A stretch of 6,996 bases of DNA from Burkholderiales bacterium. GTDB taxonomy: Bacteria; Pseudomonadota; Gammaproteobacteria; Burkholderiales; Burkholderiaceae_C. Every line of letters starts with the position of its first letter. Position 1 is the first letter of the stretch. The position numbers and the translations under genes are program-made. Positions 6,661 through 6,996 of the stretch are shown here, in pieces. Under the pieces are notes generated by a model. That model was not told the DNA's origin and made no database searches. It saw only the letters and a program-made list of their open reading frames with translations. Where the stretch lies: positions 1 to 6,996 of the forward strand of contig SBFU01000053.1 of NCBI GenBank assembly GCA_006227785.1, in the 5' to 3' direction.

Positions 6661-6713
6661 GGACTTGTCTCCGGATGTGGGCCGACCGGTCGTCCTGGCA
6701 GACGCCGTTCGTG

Positions 6714-6736
6714 CAGGTGTGAAAAATGCACACCTG
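6714..6736. repeat. Perfect inverted repeat, operator-like (8-7-8)
   Basis: CAGGTGTG (6714-6721), seven A/T-rich bases, then the exact complement CACACCTG (6729-6736). It lies between the lipase ATG and its probable -10 box, so the transcription start would fall inside it. Perfect arms with an A-rich centre suggest a dimeric regulator site; a leader RNA hairpin is the alternative. The regulator is not in the window. Confidence 0.6.
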
Positions 6737-6782
6737 TTTATAGAACTTTGGCGTTGAAATCGCCAGACGATCCAAGTGGAAA

Positions 6783-6798
6783 CCCTGAGGATTCAGGG
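6783..6798. repeat. Short inverted repeat CCCTGA-GGAT-TCAGGG
   Basis: A perfect 6-bp stem with a 4-base loop in the same divergent control region. No T-run follows on either strand, so it is not an intrinsic terminator. It may be a second regulatory site or chance. Confidence 0.35.
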
Positions 6799-6841
6799 CC
6801 CCGAACAGTCACGCCAGCGACAGTGGCGCTACCATGGGCAC

Positions 6842-6996
6842 ATGCGTCAGCGTCCTGCCCCGTGGCTCGCCCAACCGCCTCAGGCCATGCTCCGGCGCCG
6901 ATGTCTGCAGTGGCTGGCGGCGCTGTCGATGTCGCCGCTGGCCCGTGCCAACGCGCCCGCTGCTGCCCCGAGCGGCTGGCCCAAGCCACGATCTGT
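6842..6996 (+). CDS. Start of an exported protein with Tat-like signal (3' end cut off)
   Basis: An open plus-strand frame runs off the right edge without a stop. From the ATG at 6842 it gives 51 residues; an in-frame ATG at 6887 gives a compact signal beginning MLRRRCLQWLAAL. The pattern is an Arg-Arg-x-C-L-Q stretch, a hydrophobic core (LQWLAALSMSPL), then ARA or ANA before an Ala/Pro-rich segment, as in a twin-arginine signal with Cys in place of the usual Phe. A Sec signal is also possible. Neither ATG has a convincing ribosome site. Too little of the mature protein is present to name a family. The gene is divergent from the lipase gene and may share its control region. Confidence 0.5.
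   Translation, partial: MRQRPAPWLAQPPQAMLRRRCLQWLAALSMSPLARANAPAAAPSGWPKPRS

Larger units (their letters stand above)
6661..6841. promoter_or_regulatory. Divergent promoter region of the lipase and the right-edge gene
   Basis: This is the likely control region for two divergent genes. On the minus strand TATAAA (6742-6737) is a good -10-like box for the lipase gene, about 76 bases before its ATG, but no good -35 is found at 16-18 bases. The 23-bp inverted repeat (6714-6736) begins at the next base. A smaller hairpin CCCTGA-GGAT-TCAGGG lies at 6783-6798. On the plus strand TACCAT (6830-6835) could be a -10 for the right-edge gene, with no clear -35. Confidence 0.45.

Noticed and set aside
1..6996. 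CRISPR array, tRNA, insertion sequence, prophage or toxin-antitoxin genes
   Set aside because: No evenly spaced direct repeats, cloverleaf-like sequence, transposase motif or small toxin-like gene pair was found on reading both strands.

Overview
The window is GC-rich and looks like chromosomal DNA of a betaproteobacterium, probably of the Burkholderiales type. This rests on codon composition and on the gene families present (a DOPA 4,5-dioxygenase-family protein next to a DUF2322-family protein, and many exported proteins). It is a judgement by recognition, not a database result. I see no tRNA, rRNA, CRISPR array, insertion sequence or phage gene. The long open frames opposite the real genes are the usual shadows of GC-rich coding sequence.

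Layout from left to right. (1) Positions 1-694, plus strand: the end of a DOPA 4,5-dioxygenase-like gene, then a small DUF2322-family gene about 44 bases later, probably co-transcribed. (2) Positions 712-2628, minus strand, convergent with the first pair: a 638-residue predicted lipoprotein that joins a right-handed beta-helix to a metzincin-type zinc protease domain. (3) Positions 2629-2932: a divergent intergenic region rich in small inverted repeats. (4) Positions 2933-3757, plus strand: a CpdA-type (class III) cyclic-nucleotide phosphodiesterase-like metallophosphoesterase. (5) Positions 3906-4454, plus strand: a small outer-membrane beta-barrel with a signal peptide and a C-terminal Phe. 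(6) Positions 4471-4502: a perfect A/T-flanked hairpin that can terminate transcription in both directions between two convergent genes. (7) Positions 4516-6660, minus strand: a 714-residue exported alpha/beta hydrolase of the Ig-like/virulence-factor-lipase type, with a textbook EF-hand loop just before the nucleophile elbow. (8) Positions 6661-6841: a divergent promoter region holding a perfect 8-7-8 inverted repeat beside a TATAAA box. (9) From 6842 or 6887 to the window end, plus strand: the first residues of an exported protein with a Tat-like twin-arginine signal.

The genes do not form one pathway. What they share is export: an outer-membrane-directed lipoprotein protease, an outer-membrane barrel, a secreted or periplasmic hydrolase and a Tat-like export candidate lie within about 6 kb. 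The most unusual items are the beta-helix/metzincin lipoprotein and the operator-like palindrome upstream of the lipase. I do not see convincing evidence of a new multi-gene defence or mobile system.
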